NCBI GenBank assembly: GCA_964019135.1 | Contig: OZ025255.1 | Coordinates: 21,553,708-21,617,707 of the forward strand | Length of the DNA: 64,000 nt | Source of the DNA: Arenicola marina | Taxonomy: Eukaryota; Annelida; Polychaeta; Arenicolidae | Reading direction: 5' to 3' | Shown: positions 45,926-57,680 of the stretch, piece by piece | Numbering within the stretch: the first letter of the stretch is position 1 | Layout of the letters: every line of letters begins with the position of its first letter | Position numbers and translations under genes: made by a program | Notes under the pieces: model-generated | What the model was told of the DNA's origin: nothing | The model's database searches: none | The model's input: the letters and a program-made list of their open reading frames with translations, nothing else

Positions 45926-48239
45926 GAAATATTTGAACATGTGTGCAACTACTCTATTAAATTCCACATGGGCTTGCCATAACAAACACGCGCTGTCACC
46001 GTAATTTCAAACTATCGCGGTCTGGCCAATCACAGTCGTTCAAAATCACAGCTGAAATCTCACGTTGTCGCGCGAAATGGCCGACCAGGGAACGAGGGAT
46101 TGTTTTAGTTTACCTCGTAAGCGACATAAATGCTCGTGTCGTGATGTCTAAATGAGTTGGAGATGTAGTTGTTTGCATGAAAAGCAAGATAAATTACCCG
46201 GGAAGCCGATTACGGCATTGAGCGGACGAGACAAACCCGGTAAGAGGGGGATTTGGGGTCTTGAAGCGAGGGTGGGTAGGCGCTCTGCGGGCTGAGTTGG
46301 ACACCTTCTTGTTTATTAGTAGGCCGTGCGCCCCCCCCCCCCCCTGTGTCAGTCGATTTACTGTGCCTGTGGCCATAGTGATCACAGGATCTGCCCGAGA
46401 ACCTTCGTCGGTTGATAACCGGCTACAAGAAGGTAAGCCCTCCTTACTCATTACGAAGATCAACAACTCCAGTTGACCTTCACCTTTATGTTACCTTGGT
46501 GTACCATTAGCGCGATACCCGGCCAATAATTAGGCACAGACTGATCTGGCCGGTCAGAAACTAGCTGAGCCAACGCAGGCCGGGTTCAATTATGGTGAAA
46601 CGCGATATGTTTTTCGACATCGAGTCTTATTCCTGACGAGGCTTTGGGGCCCCCCGGGGGTGACACCTTGAGCTCGGGCTCGAGGGATTGCGCTGATGAT
46701 GTCAAACCTTGTAATAACGCAAAATGAAGGCTAGGCGATACAATGGGACTTAAGACATTATATATGTATCACACTTCACACACCAGCAAAATATTTATTT
46801 GGTCCATATTGTGTTCAGTGTTACCTCGGCACCTCCTGGTGGGACCGGCAATATACCCTGCGCTTCAAGATTGGCTACCCCTTCCCCGATTAAGTAATCA
46901 TGCCCCCCCCCCCCGCTCACGTAATCCTACCCCCCCCCCCCCCACACACACACACACACACACGCACACTCACTTGAACAAATTCCGGGATATGCAACAA
47001 TCATGGAACAGTTTATTGGTGAATCACTTTAGTGAGTAAATAAGGTTCTTGCTCATATTGTTTAGGTGCTGTCCTAGTGTACACGTCACATGTTCCGCGA
47101 CATCAAATCCTGCATGTCGCGGTCGAAGTTTACCAATTGGAATAAAGTTAGATATAGCAATATACTCCTACAACATCCTTCTGTTTTCGTCAGCATTATC
47201 CTTCAGTCCTAGAAGCATATACTCAGTTTGCACTGTTGTTTTAATATACTTTATACACACAGACATTTCTCAATTTCTTTGATTCTTCATCTTTGTAATA
47301 TATATAGATATATACCCTATAGATTAAGGTTCTGCAACAATACCTCTGCAGTCTAAGATAACTTCAATTAGTTTTTACACTTTCGACCAAATGGCTTGTA
47401 AATCACGATGGAAGATAAAATGTCCTAAAGTTTCAATATTTCCATATGTCTTACAGTGAGGCCCTTTACATAACTTCCATTTGAATAGATTGCTTCGACA
47501 AGCTAAATTCCTGTAATATCTCATATTGAAAACTGTGTTTCTTCATACTACTACGCCTTACCTTGAGAGGGAGAGTAAAAAACGTTCTAAAATCAGCATC
47601 GTTCCAAAAAGGAAATTCTTCGATTCATCTGGCAATGAATGTGGGTGTTCTTTCTTTAAGCTCAGTTAATATTTTGCGTATCAACGCACTGGTAACATAC
47701 GTTATTGGATGCTTCAGGCCATTCAAGGTAACAACAAAAACAGTTGTTGCATCTTCATCGTTATTATTCGGAGTATACGGACCCATTGTTGAGGTATCGC
47801 ATGACATATACTATTATATAACATAGAATTGATATGAACATTATACCTTGTCTGTAAATATTGCGTACTAAGTCATCTCCCTTCGTTATTTAGTTAATGG
47901 CCAACTACATTAATGCCGCCTGCCTTCCACTTTGTAAAACCAGTGTGATGTTTTTTATGATGGCCTTGTTGATTAAAATGAATTTGTTGCGCCTTCGGCT
48001 CTGATATCCTGTATGTTTGGCGCGAAAGAGAAAAAAATATACCAGATATCTAGCACTTGCTGGTAAAACGTGCTTACTGGTTTACTAATGAATTTTTTTG
48101 ATAACTTGCTAGTTAATTCATCTGTTGTGATATTCATTAAAGTAATATATTCCGTATTTTTTCGTATTACCAACCTCTTCTCCATGTCAAATAAGTACAT
48201 TCTGTCATGAATTTAAATCCTGAAAGCATGTGGGCGGAG

Positions 48240-48480
48240 AGAATCATTTTGGTCACTGGAGCAAAGTTGGTGACCGGCTTTATATCCCTGCACGCCTGTT
48301 CGCCGTTTGGTATTTTGTGTGTGATGTCGACCGCGGCTCGCTATCAGGTTCGCGCGCGATATAAATAAACCGCGCAGTTTTATGTTGAAATGTTTGTTTT
48401 ACAGACTCAAAGACATATAAATCATATGCATCATAATTTTTGAGATACTTTTAGTCTTGATTCTAAAATGTAACAAATCT
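48240..48480. repeat. Dispersed repeat with TATA-like box
   Basis: Contains GGTGACCGGCTTTATATCCC, TGTTCGCCGTTTGGTATTTTG, CGCGCAGTTTTATGTTGAAA and ends TTTTAGTCTTGATTCTAAAA. Related pieces lie at 5400-5545 and 54780-54860 (inverted) and at 10970-11095 and 59785-59885 (direct). It looks like a separate small mobile repeat inserted in the LINE. Confidence 0.7.
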
Positions 48481-48615
48481 AAGATGGCGCATGTAAGTAT
48501 AGTGCTTCCATTGATATGGCAAAATGTTAGTAGTCGGTTCCTGTTGTAATAGTCGTTTTATACTCATGAACTTTTTACTTAATATTATCGAATCAAAAGA
48601 TGGCATCTTTAAACC

Positions 48616-49357
48616 GCCATTATAATTTTTGTCAGATATCGTGGTATCTCTTTTTACCTTGGTTTGGCTTACTGTTCCATACGAAGTTAACAATTTCTTT
48701 ATTTACACGTTGAATTAATTCAAAAAGAACATATAAGACAACTGTTGCATATTTTAACTGAGAGATTGCCAGACTTTTTAGTACGGTAATTTTCCCTTCA
48801 GGGATATGTTTCTTACAGACCGTTTCAGTTTAGCTTGAGCGCATATAAATTCTTACACATACACCGTCGAAGACAAAACACCGTCGATGAATAAAAGCCG
48901 AAATGTGGGTGATTGAAACAAACTCTTCTGGTGTCTGGTGACCACAGAGGGTGCTCGGCAGCCACCCAGGCTTATCTATGCCATTATCTACGCCATTATA
49001 ATTTTTGTCAGATATCGTGGTATCTCTTTTTACCTTGGTTTGGCTTACTGTTCCATACGAAGTTAACAATTTCTTTATTTACACGTTGAATTAATTCAAA
49101 AAGAACATATAAGACAACTGTTGCATATTTTAACTGAGAGATTGCCAGACTTTTTAGTACGGTAATTTTCCTTTCAGGGATATGTTTCTTACAGACCGTT
49201 TCAGTTTAGCTTGAGCGCATATAAATTCTTACACATACACCGTCGAAGACAAAACACCGTCGATGAATAAAAGCCGAAACGTGGGTGATTGAAACAAACT
49301 CTGCTGGTGTCTGGTGACCACAGAGGGTGCTCGGCAGCCACCCAGGCTTATCTATGC
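48616..49357. repeat. 376-bp tandem duplication inside the LINE
   Basis: 48616-48991 and 48992-49357 are near-identical and directly adjacent (for example GTACGGTAATTTTCC at 48781 and 49157; CTTATCTATGC at 48971 and 49347). Few differences are visible, so this is more recent than the LINE's decay. Confidence 0.95.
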
Positions 49358-49480
49358 TTGGGTCTATGACATCGTCAATGTAATGCTTAAATAACACGTC
49401 TGTTCTTGGCGCTTTGGCGCTAATATGGCAGAACGATATCAGCCCGCAAAACAACGAATTTAACATAACTTGACATCGCC

Positions 49481-50525
49481 CGTTAAGTTTGCATACCAGC
49501 TCCGGAAGTCGAACGACGGGCAGTTAAACTGCTTGACTTCAAGCGACTGCTTCAGCGTCGCTCTGTCCGTTCATAGAAACCAAACTAATAACGTAGTACG
49601 GATGGGAAAAACTTAACCCCAGTTTAACTTCCGGAGAGACTAGTGGCGAGCGGCGGGCGATTCGAAATTTGTTGTCTGAAGAAAGATTGACATGTCATGA
49701 AACATCTAGTCTGTTGACAGACATCAACAGTACTACCTAGTAACATAACATCTACGGAGTTAAATAATCAAATACTGGATTTGGCGGTGAGTGTTGCTCA
49801 GTTTGTTTTACAGAGATGCTGTTAGACGGCAACCCAGGGCGTTCAGGGGTACAATACAGAAATGGGGCTAGGAGAAACTAGGCAAGGACATCATTTAATG
49901 TTTATGTTGCGAGTTACCCGCGGACGAGCGATCGATGATAACCTTCGGTCATGGAATTAATGTTGGGAGCCCAGATAATGCCATAGGGCGATAAAGGGAG
50001 GAAAATAACATGTTTGAGCAGATATCCGGGACTCGGGTCTCCACGCCAGCCGCGGGGGATAGGCTACAACTTCCTACGCTAGATCAACGTCAAACTGGAT
50101 ATCTTAACATCGGATTGGTTGGTATGGCAATGTCATATCCCATAGCCTTGGATATAGGTAGGAGAAAGCGCATTCCAAATGGTGGGCACAATGAAAACTG
50201 GCGTGAAGAAATATGTATTTGGCACTGAGTCTCGGCGAAAAGTAAAGCCTGGCGTAACGTGCCCCCCCCCCCCCCCCACCCCCCACCTCCATCCTCTATA
50301 ACCATGCCACGCGATTTACTGAGCCAGGAATAATGTATCATGAATAATATGAGACACTTACCTGTAGGGAACATTGAACTCACCTATCTACACTGAAACA
50401 CTGAAGAGCAATTCGTCATCTCATATGGATATAATGGACACCCATTCCCCTATCCTGTCAATGAAATCTACATGGATATTCAAAACTCTATTCGGTTAAT
50501 AAAACTTACATGGATATCCAAAGCC
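49481..50525. other. No gene seen
   Basis: 49481-49850 is present only in copy 2 and unrecognised. 49850-50400 matches copy 1 (about 830-1340), including the 16-C run at 50262-50277. 50400-50525 carries the short TGTCAATGAAA..ACATGGATAT tandem motif in which the MITE sits. Confidence 0.5.
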
Positions 50526-50812
50526 CAGGGGCGGATCCAGGAAGTTGAAATGGGGGGCATCATTGAAACGTGCGACGGGGGCAAGGCTATAAACAAAGTT
50601 GCGACCAGGGGATAAACCAAGTTTCTGACGACCGGGGGGGGGGCACTGGAAACTTGCAAACGGGGGGTGTCCACGCCGCCTCAGATATCGTTTTTCCTCA
50701 CAAAGGGGTGGTTCACGCCTCAGATGGCCTAAATTTGAGAAACGTCATTCTTTCTCAAAAGGGGGGGGGGCGTCCCGGAACCTCTGTATCTCCGCACCTG
50801 GATCCGCCCTTG
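50526..50812. mobile_element. hAT-like MITE, copy 2
   Basis: 287 bp with inverted ends CAGGGGCGGATCCAGG and CCTGGATCCGCCCTTG (one mismatch). Flanks AAAGCC and AAACCC hint at a decayed target duplication. No transposase is encoded. CAGGGG-type ends are common in hAT elements, so the family call is by termini only. The interior has several G runs. Confidence 0.8.
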
Positions 50813-51502
50813 AAACCCAAATCCTGTCAATGAAGTTACATGAATATCCAAACCCCCGTTCTGTCAATGAAATGTACATCGCCCTGGTGTAAGGTTCGAC
50901 TATGCCGGTGTGCATGCGGCAAAATGTGCAGCGATTATGTGATTACCCTCCAGTGTCCGCATCCAGGACATCTCAGAGCACCGTAAGGGGTTTTGGAAGC
51001 GTACTCATTTCATGAAATATCGTGCACATGCGAAATAAAAAGTTAGAATTGCTCACATAATAGTATTTTCTCAGAATGAATTTTAATCGTGGAAATGAAT
51101 TGGACAAATTGGTCAATCAGTTTCAACTATTCATGAAATATACACTTTATCTTAACTCTCTTGAGATTAAGTGGCAAACAACGTCAGCAATACCCACAGT
51201 TTGACGTCATAGAGCATCATATTTTTTTCCCTTAACGTCACTGTACCTGCTATAAAAAAAATCGTTCTGGTACAACCTTGTCCTTTTGCAAAACGGACTT
51301 CAATAGATTATATCCATCTGCAATATGGGAACTAGTACTGAAAATGAGCAATTGTCACACACATCACTGTGACATTTATAATATAACGAAATATGGTACG
51401 GTGTCGGTTTCACGGATTGCAAAGTTATCATAGGACACACTTAACCAAAAGCAAACCAGAAAAATTAGCAAAGGCGGCGAACCTACATTGGGTGACGGCG
51501 AC

Positions 51503-52866
51503 AAACACACGCCAGCTCACACACTGGGCTTGTCATAAACACACGTCACCTCACACACTGTGTTTGTACCAAGCAGACGAAACCTCACAAACTGTGCTTG
51601 TCCCAAACACACGCCACCTCACACACTCTGCTTGTCCCAAACACACGCCAGCTCACACACTGTGCTTGTCCCAAACACACGCCACCTCACACACTGTTCT
51701 TGTCCTAAACACACGCCACCTCACACACTGTGCTTGTCCCAAACACACGCCATCTCACACACTGTGCTTGTCCTAAACACACTCCACCTCACACACTGTG
51801 CTTGTCCCAAACGCACGCCAGCTTACACACTGTGCTTGTCCCAAACACACGCCACCTCACACACTCTGCTTGTCCCAAACACACGCCAGCTCACACACTG
51901 TGCTTGTCCCAAACATACGCCACCTCACACACTGTGCTTGTCTCAAACACACGCCACCTCACACACTGTGTTTTCCTAAACACACGCCACCTCACACGCT
52001 GTGCTTGTCCCAAACACACGCCACATCACACACTGTGCTTGTCCCAAGCACACGCCATCTCACACACTGTGCTTGTCCCAAGCACACGCCATCTCACACA
52101 CTGTGCTTGTCCCAAACACACGCCACCTCACACACTCTGCTTGTCCCAAACACACGCCACCTCACACACTATGCTTGTCCCAAACACACGCCACCTCACA
52201 CACTCTGCTTGTCCCAAACACACGCCAGCTCACACACTGTGCTTGTCCCAAACATACGCCACCTCACACACTGTGCTTGTCTCAAACACACGCCACCTCA
52301 CACACTGTGTTTTCCTAAACACACGCCACCTCACACACTGTGCTTGTCCTAAACACACGCCACATCACACACTGTGCTTGTCCCAAGCACACGCCATCTC
52401 ACACACTGTGCTTGTCATAGACACACGCCACCTCACACACTGTGCTTATACCAAACAGACGAAACCTCACAAACTGTGCTTGTCCCAAACACACGCCAGC
52501 TTACACACTGTGCTTGTCCCAAACATACGCCACATCACACACTGTGCTTGTCTCAAACACACGCCACCTCACACACTGTGTTTTTCCTAAACACACGCCA
52601 CCTCACACGCTGTGCTTGTCCCAAACACACGCCACCTCACACACTGTGCTTCTCTCAAACACACGACAGCTTACACACTGTGCTTGTCCCAAACACACGC
52701 CAGCTCACACACTGTGCTTGTCTCAGACACACGCCAGCACACACACTGTGCGTGTCCCAAACACACGCCACCTCACACACTGTGCTTGTACCAAACACAC
52801 ACCATCTCACACACTGTGCTTGTCGTAGACACGCGCCACCTCACACACTGTCCCAAACACACGCAA
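51503..52866. repeat. 34-bp minisatellite array, copy 2 (about 40 units)
   Basis: Paralogue of 2371-3725 with similar length but a different mix: CCCAAA joins dominate here, ACCAAA in copy 1. A block of about 10 units at roughly 51840-52060, marked by CTCTGC, CATACGCC and TGTGTTTTCCTAAA variants, is repeated at about 52185-52410 and partly at 52500-52630, showing local higher-order duplication. Multi-frame ORFs here are repeat artefacts. Confidence 0.97.
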
Positions 52867-53683
52867 ATGGCCTCCGGTTTGTTCCACGACCGTTTCGTCT
52901 TTCGATAAATTCATCCAGTCGTGAAACCCATTTGACACGCGCATTAGTTAAGCACTACAGAATGACTTGGCTAAGGCAACATAGGAATACGATGAACAAG
53001 GCAATAACATGACCCACTTTCTAATTGGTATTATTGATTTTAAGATAGCTACATGGAGTCCGTGTCAGAAAAAACAAGTACTGACATCCATTATAACCGA
53101 TTACTGGGTGCCACTACATTCAATTACTTTTGCGATTTGATGGTCCCGTCAACCAGTACTTTAGCGTTAGATCAGAAGGCGGCTAAAATTATGTAACCTG
53201 ACCCGAACCGCCCTGCGACCTCCGGCAGAAAATGATTACTGGCCGGATGCTACTGCTTGATGTCGCCAATAAAATTGCCTAACGCCCCATCGACCTTTCA
53301 CATAAATGATGAAATGCATGTAAGAATCGGATATATTATTCCCTTGACCTGATCTCACATAACATCTGACACAAAACAATTATCAGGCTCTTCTATTCGA
53401 GCCTAAAACATATCTGACCCCAATTAACTTTCATCCCTGCCTTTTTACTTCCATCCAAGCATGAACAAACACATGTTTAATTCTCATCTGAGCCCATATT
53501 GCTTCAATACTTCATCGACAAATATTCTAGTTTGGCACAGCCCAAACTCCGTTTTAAGATTTGTTATTGCTTCACAAAAGTACGATAGGCTCTGTAACAT
53601 GACAAACCGTGCACTCGCCACTGGTTAATTAGCATACGACAGTACCCGCAAGACTATTGATTGAAAGCCAATTCTTTTAAAAA

Positions 53684-53938
53684 TTGACGTTTCCAATTGA
53701 TCTTAAGGTAGTTGCGGCTTCGGTTGATGAAGCCAATTTGATAGTGCCAGACATGTCGGCAATAATCTCGTCGATGTCCTACCATTTGGGCCTGTCTATT
53801 TTTCATATGCACTTTCGCGAACCAGAACTCATCGTGGCAGACCACTCAGCGGTGGAAGAAACGGTTCTGCACTCTCTTAAAGGCAATTTTGTTTATCGTT
53901 ATCTGGGCAATGTCATTTCTCGTTGCAACGGCTGAGAG
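53684..53938 (+). pseudogene. Unrecognised coding-like stretch, copy 2
   Basis: Open for 84 codons, from PIDLKVVAASVDEANLIV through FREPELIVADHSAVEETV to YLGNVISRCNG and a stop, but without an ATG. Compared with 4152-4409 it avoids the T-run frameshift yet lacks that copy's in-frame ATG and upstream reading. Family not recognised. The two copies are damaged differently, as expected of an already dead gene that was later duplicated. Confidence 0.4.
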
Positions 53939-54159
53939 ACACACATGATCATTGCCAAAGGGGTGCCAGCAACAACAAAAATCAATATTCAGTAGGAACT
54001 ATTGGTAGCAATTATGCGTTTCAGTCGCTGGTATTCGAGCCACATGTTGTTTCTTTAAAACCATTGTCCAAATCGAATTAAGGCTGGCACAGGCCATGGT
54101 AAGGAAAAGTCGATACAGTGAACATGAAGCTACTGAAACTGCCCCATGAGCGCGCTAGA

Positions 54160-56513
54160 TTAGAGAGTGCATTAAAAGAAAAACACATAAACATGTTGAT
54201 GTAACAATAGAAGATATATAATTAATTAAATATGTTTATATTGCATGAAATAATTTTATTTATTTTGGGGGGATTTGCATTTGTTGCCACGAAAGCCTTC
54301 TTCTTCCCAAATTAAAAAATATTTGCATCCAAAGTGATATGGCCTGCTGGTCGTACCACATCTACGATATTTTAGAAATTAGAGAAAGAAAATTGGTTCT
54401 ATTTTCTGAAAAACGCCATTTATGCACAAAAGTTCGTACTTTTGTTAGGTCAAAAAGCTTTCTTCTCCTCCAATTCGATTTTTTTTGCATAAACAGTGAT
54501 GTGAAGAATGTATGCTCAAAAGTAGAATAAAAGTATTTTTCGCATATAGTTAAGCAGATCATGATGCATGACATTATTACAATGGACATATGTTATATTG
54601 ATGTTGATGATCTCATGTGTGCTGTAAGCAAACACAAATAAACCACTCATGTCGTACGTTCTATGCTTTCTGTACATTTATTCAGTAGTATTGTAGTATG
54701 GGGCGGCTTTGGCGACGACAAAATATTGACGTATTCTGTGCAATACTAAAGTATCCTACTTAGATTTTTTGACATTTTAAAGTCAAGACTAAAACGTTTC
54801 TTAAAAAGCTGCGCGGACTATTTTATCGCGCGCGGACGTACTAGTGAGTCACGGTCGACATCACAACGAATACCGAACAACGAACACGAAATCTTACGAC
54901 CGGGATTGGTCGGTGTCATTAAAAAAAACACCCATGCTTGAAAACTGGAACCGGGTCCGGAACCCTAGCTTCTTGAATGGACGTTGCGCTGCTGCCTCAC
55001 AAATCTGCGAGACGGTTTTCCAATATCTATGAAACCAGTGACTCCATTTTAGTCTGCTGGAAGCTGCTGACTCGTGCTTCCATCTAGTGACCCATTCGGC
55101 CCTAATGATATTGGGACAGTGCAACGAGAAGATGCCGTCTGGTGTAGATAGTTCACGCAGCCGTAGCCGTAGCAAGGCATCAGCGAGATGCAAACTCGCG
55201 AGTTCTAGCGTTTTCGTTTTTTTTCGTTTTTTTTATGCTGGTCTCGGAAGCACTGAAACCGGAACTAATGTGCAACTTTTCATGACGCGGTTACCATGTT
55301 AGCATGACGACATATTTTTACGTTCTAATTTTCGTCACACATTCTGTGACCCATAAGGATTGTCTAAGTGCTGACGCCCACTGGATGCAACTCGTCGCGC
55401 GACCAAGTTCGCTATGTTGAAGATCGGGCGGTTCATCGCGCTGAATTTCTTTTTTTTCTACCTGATTGGGTGAAATCTCGACGGCACGCCGACCGACGAC
55501 CGAAAAATAGAAAATGTCCCAACGCGGAGCCACGTCGGCACCGCGTCGGCACCGCATACAGTAGGCGTCAGCCAAGTAAAACTCAAGTGTTTTATTTTTG
55601 TGGCCCGCCTCTGCGTCTAGTAGATTCCGTCGCTGCGTCTAGTGGGCGTTAGCATAAATATTACACACTTTTTACTAAATGAACCCGTATGTTTAACGCT
55701 ACGTAACATCTATTTGCCCGCTGGCACTCCCTATTTGGCATATGAACCCCGTCATATCAGGTGGTGGTGTCACTTACACTCCCTATCTGGTACCGACACA
55801 CGATCACATCTGAGGGTGGATAGAAGCTGGCCGTTTGTGATGCTTTGTGCATCCGCACAACAATGAGGGTTTGTCATTTATAAATATGACGAGTCAACAT
55901 TTAAATGATATAAATACGAAAGACATGTTGCCAAACTAAGTCGTATCAGTGATATGTCATAAATTAGCTCCTAAATTATTGATGATGCATTGCCAGAGTG
56001 CCAATGAAAGATTGTGTATTTGTATCGCAAATATCAGGAATGTGTTTATGTTATTAAAGCCAACCAATTATTGTTTGGCACCTTATAGATTTATTTAATT
56101 TATGTGATCGCAACTTCACTGCACAGATAAATTTCCATGATACTTGATCAATTGATATAACAAAATTTACAAACCACCCAGTGAAGCTGGATTCAATTTT
56201 GAGAATATTGATATTCGCAATAAATATATGATCGAATGCATATTTTCTTCAGAACATTGTGGATAAGTTTTAACACGTTGCAATGGAATATCTACATTTG
56301 GTTACCATTTAAAAACACACACACACAAAATGTGTTGTTAAATTATGGAATATCTTAACCTAATTAACTAATCTTTGTGCAAGATATATATATATTGACG
56401 GATGCAACATCTCATATTGAACAAACGAATGTAAGTGTCGACGTGTCTTAAGGTGATTAATGCCCAAGGAAAGTCAATATACAGAGAGAGAGCACATTTT
56501 TTTCAGAATTTGG
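54160..56513. other. No gene seen; duplicated sequence
   Basis: Equivalent of about 4690-7540 in copy 1, lacking copy 1's 5510-6005. I see no coding exon or RNA gene. Confidence 0.5.
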
Positions 56514-56767
56514 CTATACAATAAGCAAATCCATCACCCGGTTCCAAACTTCTGACATGTCAGGCAATCTAAAGAACACAGTGGCCTCTTGTCCCTCCAT
56601 CTGGCAGGCAATTTCAAAATCTCTGTGGTCTGGCTCATGGACTACTATATATTCTGAATTATCGCGTTCGGTCAAGATGGGCGCGGTATTTCTGCTGCTG
56701 TTACCGCTATGTTTTGCCCATTTCCTCAGCTTGGTAACAAGCGCATTTGGATTCCATAGTCTTTCGG
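56514..56767 (-). pseudogene. Unrecognised gene, last exon, copy 2 (open)
   Basis: Open for 84 codons on the minus strand from a plausible AG splice acceptor at about 56768 to a stop at 56514-56516. It passes through ERLWNPNALVTKLRKWAK, LTERDNSEYIVVHEPDH, FEIACQ and LPDMSEVWNRVMDLLIV. There is no ATG, which fits a terminal exon. No upstream exon was found before the G run at 56810-56824. Family not recognised. It may be a relict host exon or a captured fragment. It lies back to back with a transposase relic on the + strand (56918-57250). Confidence 0.5.
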
Positions 56768-56917
56768 CTTTAAAAAGAGATTACAAAACCTTTGTCTGTC
56801 GGCCGGTGTGGGGGGGGGGGGGGGTGCGGTTCTGTCAACTTAAAATTAAGCCTCCTTTTGCGACTTGGCCGATAGACTATAAAGAAAGACGCTTCTCCAG
56901 CTGAACGCTGCGGCCAG

Positions 56918-57250
56918 GCTATTATACCTATGGCAAAAGAATCGGCTGGGAAAGGTTTAATGCCTTTGTGACTCCCAGCGAATCTGGTTGAATGGGCTCA
57001 GAGACATTCACAGATTGGCTGGGACACTTTATTGCTACTGTCACACAACTAACAGATGACCCAGTCCCACTAGAGCCGCATGGCCATATATCACATGGAA
57101 CTGGCTATTGGTCTGGACCCCCTGCTGCAGGAAAAATGTCAAGCTGATGCCGCTCGCCCGCAACTAGTTCCGTATATGTTCCAAAATTATGGATACTTCA
57201 GTGCCATTGAAGGCGACATGATCAACGCAGAAATGCCTCTAAGGGTCAAT
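56918..57250 (+). pseudogene. Pogo/Tigger-like (DDE_1) transposase relic
   Basis: Reads YYTYGKRIGWERFNAFVTPS, then ESG, a stop where relatives have W, MGSETFTDWLGHFI and DDPVPLEPHGHISHG. This aligns by eye with the DDE_1 core GKR...SESGWM-SE-F--WL-HF and PVLL-DGH-SH. Then, in another frame from about 57086, HMELAIGLDPLLQEK. The second catalytic Asp is replaced. It is a plain DNA-transposon fossil. Copy 1 lacks this block: its sequence jumps from about 7945 to the equivalent of about 57385. Confidence 0.65.
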
Positions 57251-57389
57251 CCCGTATGGTTGCTTGGAAGAACTTATGAGGGGCCTTTGTGTCCTCTTGG
57301 TGTTATGTGTCCCTCATCGCTGTTCAACCGGCTGCGTGGCCCACCGCCGTGGGCCTTAACCCGTGGATCCTATCCATATTCCCTAAGTC

Positions 57390-57680
57390 CTAACTCTCAT
57401 TCCAATGTCTGACCCTTAATCTCTAATCCCTGACTCCTAATACCTAACTCTGTCAATGTTGGGTCATTGACAGCGCCAATCATGACCCTGATTCCCAATG
57501 GCTGACCCTTAATCCCTGAGCCCTTAATCTTCAATCCCTGACCCATAATTCCTAATACCTGACCCTTAATCTTCAATCCCTGACCCATAATTCCTAATAC
57601 CTGACCCTTAAGACCTAACCGATGACCTTTAATGCCCAATCACAGATTCATAACCCTTAATCCCCGAGCCTAACAATAAT
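57390..57680. repeat. Degenerate CCTGACCCTTAATC tandem repeats
   Basis: CCCTGACCCTTAATCT, CCTGACCCATAATTCC and CTAATACCTGACCC recur with loose spacing, and two 56-bp stretches (about 57525-57640) are close repeats. Copy 1 has a shorter version at 7965-8105. Confidence 0.8.

Larger units (their letters stand above)
43990..46371. mobile_element. 2382-bp foldback transposon with 8-bp target duplication
   Basis: GCCATAGT occurs at 43982-43989 and 46372-46379, directly flanking inverted ends that begin CACAGGCACAGTAAATCGAC. The arms pair for about 300 bp closely and with more divergence for about 400 bp in all (to about 44390 and 45950). Both inner ends run into TTGAACAT/ATGTTCAAAT repeats. The interior (44500-45540) has no recognised gene. 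8-bp duplications fit hAT or P-type elements, and the long arms fit a foldback derivative. It is absent from copy 1. Confidence 0.9.
47330..49480 (-). pseudogene. L1/Tx1-type LINE, 3' part, degenerate
   Basis: On the minus strand the frame at 48690-48463 reads VKRDTTISDKNYNGGLKMPS and FMSIKRLL, the thumb/connection motif after the RT domain in L1-clade LINEs (KIKRxTLIxDYExGGLKMxD, WIKRLL). Downstream (48200-47973) FYQQVLDIWY and EIR-type residues follow, and then (47640-47450) FPFWND and SFQYEIL motifs and a Cys-containing tail. A dispersed repeat (about 48200-48460) and an internal tandem duplication interrupt it, with many stops. No endonuclease or catalytic RT core is seen. Present only in copy 2. 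Confidence 0.8.

Noticed and set aside
45600-45936. 102-aa minus ORF and 61-aa plus ORF of heptad repeats
   Set aside because: A 21-bp repeat gives a 7-residue periodic peptide in any open frame.
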